DNA from: Metridium senile
Lineage: Eukaryota; Cnidaria; Anthozoa; Actiniaria; Metridiidae
Direction: 5' to 3'
Length of the DNA stretch: 64,000 nucleotides
NCBI GenBank assembly: GCA_949775045.1
Contig: OX459106.1
Coordinates: 2,530,727-2,594,726 of the forward strand
Shown here piece after piece: positions 49,671 through 64,000 of this stretch. The notes beneath the pieces were generated by a model. The model had not been told where the DNA came from. It did not search any database and was given only the letters and a program-made list of their open reading frames with translations. Position 1 is the stretch's first letter; each line of letters starts with the position of its first letter. The position numbers were made by a program, and so were the translations under genes.

Positions 49671-51188
49671 ATATTCAAATTATGCTATTTTTAGCTGTTA
49701 AAATCAAAGTCTTGAGCAAGAAAATGACAAAAACAGTGGAGAATTTCAATGTGTTTTCAATACAATCTGACTTGCCTTGAAACGTCATTGAGCGCGTGCT
49801 CGGTATATTTTCACTTTTTAATTCGATTATCTGTCATTTTGTTCAAATAAAACGAACTTCCTTTCCTTCTATCTTAATTCTTCTCTTTCATTTCATTTCT
49901 TCATTTTTCCTTCGTTCTTCTTAGCGTGTCAACTTTGTCTCTCGGTCAATTCCTTCATTCAAATTATTGTGTAATAAATAATTATCGTAGAAGTATTTTA
50001 TAACGTCCATACCTTTGTAATTCTAAGTGAGGACGTGTGCCTGAAGTTGAACCATCGTCGTGTAAACATTGGAATTGTTTTGGTTTTTTTCCTTCTCTCG
50101 TATCTTGGAGGAACTTGTTGTACAAGAAACTTTGGAGACAATCTGCTGATTTTTCTTCCCTTCAATTCCGGAATTTGAAAATTCCTCCTCCAAAGGGCTA
50201 GAGTCCTCTTGAAATCTTGCTTAGCTTTGTGTACTCCTCTATACACTTAGCATGCTATACAGGAGTACACAGAGGTGAGCAAGATTTCTGGAATCATTTG
50301 TAAATTATTTCGTAGTAAATTTCGCTTGAAGCAAAAATTTGCGTGTCGTTTTGAAAACTTCGCGCAAAAAAACTGAATCGTGACGTCAAATTACATTGTG
50401 ATGTCATCCTTGACGATTGACGTCATAATTTGTCTCGCGCTGTACTCGTAAAGCTAGTGTTCGGGATAACATATTTGGCTATTTTAACCTACTTTTAGTG
50501 AATATTTGTTAAAGTTCATTTTTCATATTGTCCTTTCTTACATTTTTAGGTTCATTTTTGATGGAAATCTTATCGATCAATGTTGGTATATTTTATTCGT
50601 AAAAAAGTTCGGTCTTTCATCTTAGCTTGGATTCGTCGTTGTTCGGAAAACAGTCTCAAAATCCAACAATCCAACAAGAAAAGACAAATAATTTTGATTC
50701 GTGTCACTCAAAACATTAACTGGAAATCGAAACTTTAGTCAAATAGAGCAGTATAAAGGTTTTATTATTTCCTTTTTACATGAACACAAAGGTCAGACAG
50801 TTTTGTAGAGTTAAAGGATTCTAAAAAGTAAAATTATTATAATAATAGAGTTGTTCTCATTAAAACGTGAAACAAAGTGTATGAGTTAAAGTGTGATAGT
50901 CAAATAACAACAAATAATAATCATGATGTACTAATGTAGTTACAGCGAGGATACTCAAACAGTGAACACTTGCCTTTTTCCATGTTTATTATTATCTGAA
51001 CCTTCTACTGCTTCAAAACCTCTAAAAGTGAAGCAGTGAGTTCAAATGCACCAAGTGTTCATAACACATCTTATTTCTAATCTATTCGCTCATATGGGTT
51101 AAAAAAAGTAAACTCAAAGTGTTCACTGTCCGAGTGTCCTCACGATGGTTGACATGTCCAGGGCAGATGACCAGCAGACTAGTAGGTT

Positions 51189-51799
51189 TTACTTTGACAA
51201 AAAGTATCTGGGAAGACCAAGTATCTAAAATAACAAACACAAAACAATCAATTAGAAGGGGGCTTTCATATATTAGTTTATGAGGGGGTCGGCAATATTG
51301 AGGGGGGGAGGGTCACGTTATTTTCGGAAGCTATATAGAGGGGGGTTGTTACTAATTGTATGCAGCTATAGGGGGGTTGATATTTTTGGCCAACCAGGAA
51401 GGGGGGGGGGGGGGGTGCATAATACTTAGAAAGACAATATAACATTTTGGCAGCCCCTCCCCCAACCCCCTAATAAATAAGTGCCCCCTGAGTATAAACA
51501 TGTTATTCACCTTATCCCTGCCATTCTCATTCATTCATTTCATTATTCCTAGTACTCCTTAGAGTCCCAATAAACACAACACACAGCGCGCTGTGGTAGT
51601 TCCAGAGATGGGGGAGGGGAGTAGCAAAATACAATGGTTCGAGTGATATTTAGCGACGAAACTCACCTTGAAGAGTAACGCACATACTACTCCCAGTGCC
51701 ATCAGTGGCACATAGGCAAGACCACCTTTCTTGACGTTTTTCACAATCAGAAACCTTAGCCAGCTGATATTCTGTTCACTGTATGGAGGGTATCGTATC
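51189..51799 (-). pseudogene. Decoy ALDH3 terminal exons, unit 10
   Basis: Exon 10 copy 51667-51799; exon 11 copy 51189-51224. Confidence 0.85.
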
Positions 51800-53159
51800 C
51801 TAGGAACACAATCAAATATAAGTCATTATATGGAGGGTATTGTATCCTAGCAACACAATCAAAAATAAAGACAGTTATTATAATGTATATACCAAATCAG
51901 TGAAATTTGACTTTCAAGGATTGGTTGACACAACTCAGCAAACTCCTGGAAATTCACTGCATCCTGGGTGGCTTAATTAATTGGTGCAGATTTGCATATG
52001 TAAGGTCATGCAGACCAACACATAGGGTCTCGGGTTACATATCTTCAATTCATATCAAACAATTCCAATAGACAATCAATGTCCACACAGCAAACTATTC
52101 AAATGGCAGGTGAGATATGGCGGTTTGTATAATATTATATAGTTTTCCCATACAAATCAATGCATTTTCGACTCAGTTCATTACTTGTTGAATTGAATTA
52201 CAGTCATGCAGAAATTATATATTCAAGAGGCCATATGTCATGATCAGCTGCTATATGACTGATTTTCTTCAAATTTGCTGTGTGAACATCTGTTTTTATA
52301 GTCTATTGAAGTAGGGACCAAAATTGTGGTACAGTAAAATTGATTTTTGTGACTGTCAATTTAGGACTCGGCGAACCACAGTTTGTAATGATGTGATATC
52401 AACAAAACTTTTAAAATACAGATTACCAAAAGCTGGCTTTACAGACAGAATCAAAATATGGCGTCCAATTTTAATAACTATTGTTCTTGACTGACTAGCC
52501 TCATGTTCACGTTGAAACATAATGGAGTTTTCACATGTATGCGAGGCAATCCAGTCAAGAAAAATAGTTTTCAATTGAAATTGGACGCTATATTTCGATA
52601 AGGTGCATACACCAAAGTAGGGCGATTTTCATTTTCAAATTTTTAAACACAAAGTAATGTATTAAGACATACACCTACTTGCAAGAATGTTGTCATATGA
52701 AAAAAGAACATAACTAATTTAGTAACAAAGGAGTATCGGGAATAACAAAAGGAAGAGTTCAGCTTGAGTGATTTTCTTTTGTCTTTTAATTAATTCCTTT
52801 CCCACTAAAGTGCAGAAGTCAGGACAACGTTCTTGCAATAAGGTGTACATTACGTGTCTAATTTACTTACCCATTCATTGATTCCATACTAGTATTGTAT
52901 TTTTCAATAGTGGAAATCACACTTTCTTGACCTAAAAAATATTTTTTAGACCAAAGAAAAAAACCGCTTTCACAACAAAATCCAGTCCATCCTTGTGCTT
53001 TGGCAAGTTTTTTCCCTTTATTTCACTTTACGAACCAAGCTACGGTCGTTTGATTACGGCCCATTTGATACGCATGCACGTGTTTTCAAGTATTTACGAC
53101 TGCAAAGAATTATGGGTAACCTTGACAATTTTCCACATGGAGTACCCCCCACCGTCCCT

Positions 53160-53668
53160 TTAGAAATTTATCTTAAGTCTAGGGTCACTTCGGTTTTCTG
53201 CCAAATTTTCGCGCTTGTTGTGTTCCTCTATCATCACAACTTCGACAAATAGCCGCGGCAGCTCCGAGAATTGGCCTTTAGTCCAACTCCAAACCTGACT
53301 TTGTTCTAAGCCCGCCAAAACCCAAGCAACCAAACATCGAGCATTTTTTGCTGACAAAGTCACATTCCTCGCTGCTTTCTTCCAGAAAGTGAGCTCTTTG
53401 CTACCTTGAAGCTTAATGATGCTCTTACAGTAGTGACTAAAGGCAAAATACGACCCTAAAATTAAGCCAACTATGAGCTAGGCAGTGTAAATATCCAACG
53501 ATGCTTTGAAACGATCGATCTGAGAACTTGAGCCCCTGAGATTACAAAACAGCAGCTAGCACTTTCCATGGTTAAGCCAAATATGGAATCAAGAAATCCT
53601 GCGGGTCGTTTATATCCAGAAAATCGCTCAAAAATGTCAAAAACCCCAGTAGGGTTAAAAGGGTTCAA
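53160..53668 (-). pseudogene. Broken copy of the 163-codon ORF, unit 10
   Basis: Same frameshifts as unit 6; the last copy, as unit 11 has no block Y. Confidence 0.6.
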
Positions 53669-54758
53669 ATATTCAAATTATGCTATTTTTAGCTGTTAAA
53701 ATCAAAGTCTTGAGCAAGAAAATGACAAAAACAGTGGAGAATTTCAATGTGTTTTCAATACAATCTGACTTGCCTTGAAACGTCATTGAGCGCGTGCTCG
53801 GTATATTTTCACTTTTTAATTCGATTATCTGTCATTTTGTTCAAATAAAACGAACTTCCTTTCCTTCTATCTTAATTCTTCTCTTTCATTTCATTTCTTC
53901 ATTTTTCCTTCGTTCTTCTTAGCGTGTCAACTTTGTCTCTCGGTCAATTCCTTCATTCAAATTATTGTGTAATAAATAATTATCGTAGAAGTATTTTATA
54001 ACGTCCATACCTTTGTAATTATAAGTGAGGACGTGTGCCTGAAGTTGAACCATCGTCGTGTAAACATTGGAATTGTTTTGGTTTTTTTCCTTCTCTCGTA
54101 TCTTGGAGGAACTTGTTGTACAAGAAACTTTGGAGACAATCTGCTGATTTTTCTTCCCTTCAATTCCGGAATTTGAAAATTCCTCCTCCAAAGGGCTAGA
54201 GTCCTCTTGAAATCTTGCTTAGCTTTGTGTACTCCTCTATACACTTAGCATGCTATACAGGAGTACACAGAGGTGAGCAAGATTTCTGGAATCATTTGTA
54301 AATTATTTCGTAGTAAATTTCGCTTGAAGCAAAAATTTGCGTGTCGTTTTGAAAACTTCGCGCAAAAAAACTGAATCGTGACGTCAAATTACATTGTGAT
54401 GTCATCCTTGACGATTGACGTCATAATTTGTCTCGCGCTGTACTCGTAAAGCTAGTGTTCGGGATAACATATTTGGCTATTTTAACCTACTTTTAGTGAA
54501 TATTTGTTAAAGTTCATTTTTCATATTGTCCTTTCTTACATTTTTAGGTTCATTTTTGATGGAAATCTTATCGATCAATGTTGGTATATTTTATTCGTAA
54601 AAAAGTTCGGTCTTTCATCTTAGCTTGGATTCGTCGTTGTTCGGAAAACAGTCTCAAAATCCAACAATCCAACAAGAAAAGACAAATAATTTTGATTCGT
54701 GTCACTCAAAACATTAACTGGAAATCGAAACTTTAGTCAAATAGAGCAGTATAAAGGT

Positions 54759-54764
54759 TTTATT
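54759..54764 (-). terminator. Candidate polyadenylation signal of ALDH3
   Basis: AATAAA on the minus strand about 420 nt after the stop codon at 55186, in an A/T-rich stretch. The same motif exists in every unit. Confidence 0.35.
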
Positions 54765-55185
54765 ATTTCCTTTTTACATGAACACACAGGTCAGACAGTT
54801 TTGTAGAGTTAAAGGATTCTAAAAAGTAAAATTATTATAATAATAGAGTTGTTCTCATTAAAACGTGAAACAAAGTGTATGAGTTAAAGTGTGATAGTCA
54901 AATAACAACAAATAATAATCATGATGTACTAATGTAGTTACAGCGAGGATACTCGAACAGTGAACACTTGCCTTTTTCCATGTTATTATTATCTGAACCT
55001 TCTACTGCTTCAAAACCTCTAAAAGTGAAGCAGTGAGTTCAAATGCACCAAGTGTTCATAACACATCTTATTTCTAATCTATTCGCTCATATGGGTTAAA
55101 AAAAGTAAACTCAAAGTGTTCACTGTCCGAGTGTCCTCACGATGGTTGACACGTCCAGGGCAGATGACCAGCAGACTAGTAGGTT

Positions 55186-63681
<8,496 letters not shown>

Positions 63682-64000
63682 CTGTGAGATATAAAATACA
63701 ACAATAGGAAATGAGTACTTGCAATCATTATGGATGCTTTATTTGGAACTCGATTGGCCTTTTGCAACACGTTCACGACCTTACCGTATCACTTGACCCT
63801 ACCCCTTTTAAATCGAGCAGCTGCGTCAAAATGAACATCAGAAATGAAAAGAGCACCTCAACATTAGTAAGAATGCAAAATATCAGCTCATAAAATGTAA
63901 TACTAGGGAAATGACATTAAATTTAGAATTCAAAATTTTATTAGGATTTGTATGGAAAAGCTTTGCCATCCCGTGCATATTTTCTAATTTATACAAAATT
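63682..64000. other. ALDH3 intron, nothing recognised
   Basis: Presumed intron upstream of the first visible ALDH exon. No conserved ALDH segment or repeat identified. Confidence 0.4.

Larger units (their letters stand above)
45888..49882. repeat. Array unit 9 (3995 bp, subtype B)
   Basis: Shares TAATTCTAAGTGAGG with unit 10 and has the shortest downstream G run; private GAGGTAATCCAG near 48545. Confidence 0.9.
49883..53880. repeat. Array unit 10 (3998 bp, subtype B)
   Basis: Block X as in unit 9 (TAATTCTAAGTG), the rest as in units 6-8. Confidence 0.9.

Overview
This is a eukaryotic, AT-rich, repeat-laden window, almost certainly from a sea anemone (Actiniaria; an Actiniidae species close to Anemonia or Actinia is my inference). 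The evidence is a cluster of secreted, six-cysteine ShK/BgK-type potassium-channel toxin exons closely resembling the kaliseptine family, GT-AG introns, and cnidarian-style MITEs, CR1/L2 LINE tails and tRNA-derived SINE remnants. There are no operons. Nearly all long ORFs in the window are repeats or shadows; real coding sequence lies in short exons.

Layout. (1) 1-540: end of a hAT-type DNA transposon with a transposase fragment. (2) 590-13,746: a toxin locus built from segmental duplications. Gene 1 is a two-exon toxin gene (1914-2052 plus 2947-3056). A second, almost identical toxin-domain exon (7871-7980) sits in a 2.8-kb duplication that did not carry a signal-peptide exon. Gene 3 (12321-12453 plus 13022-13137) is a diverged paralogue. 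Two 51-bp minisatellites, paired MITEs and foldback elements fill the gaps. (3) 13,747 to about 57,430: eleven direct tandem copies of a 4.0-kb unit. Each carries the last two coding exons of an ALDH3-type fatty aldehyde dehydrogenase (minus strand), a G-rich MITE, a cAMP-response-element-like cluster and a 76-nt hairpin. Units 1-10 also carry the 3' tip of the preceding ALDH exon with its splice donor, and a block with a 163-codon ORF. Four of these ORFs are intact and six are broken. Units 1-4 and 6-10 are two separately homogenised subtypes. (4) 55,186-63,681: the ALDH3 gene itself, minus strand. Ten exons are visible and they sum to 1008 bp in one unbroken frame (335 codons plus stop). The N-terminal part lies beyond the right edge. 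Its introns contain many MITEs, foldbacks, LINE/SINE pieces, a 103-bp minisatellite and a polypurine tract.

How it fits together. The tandem array is an expansion of the 3' end of the ALDH gene plus its downstream sequence. The functional transcript would use the rightmost unit. The ten further units are potential decoy terminal exons encoding the same membrane-anchor tail. The array abuts the toxin cluster, so two unrelated expansions (toxin exons and ALDH tails) lie side by side.
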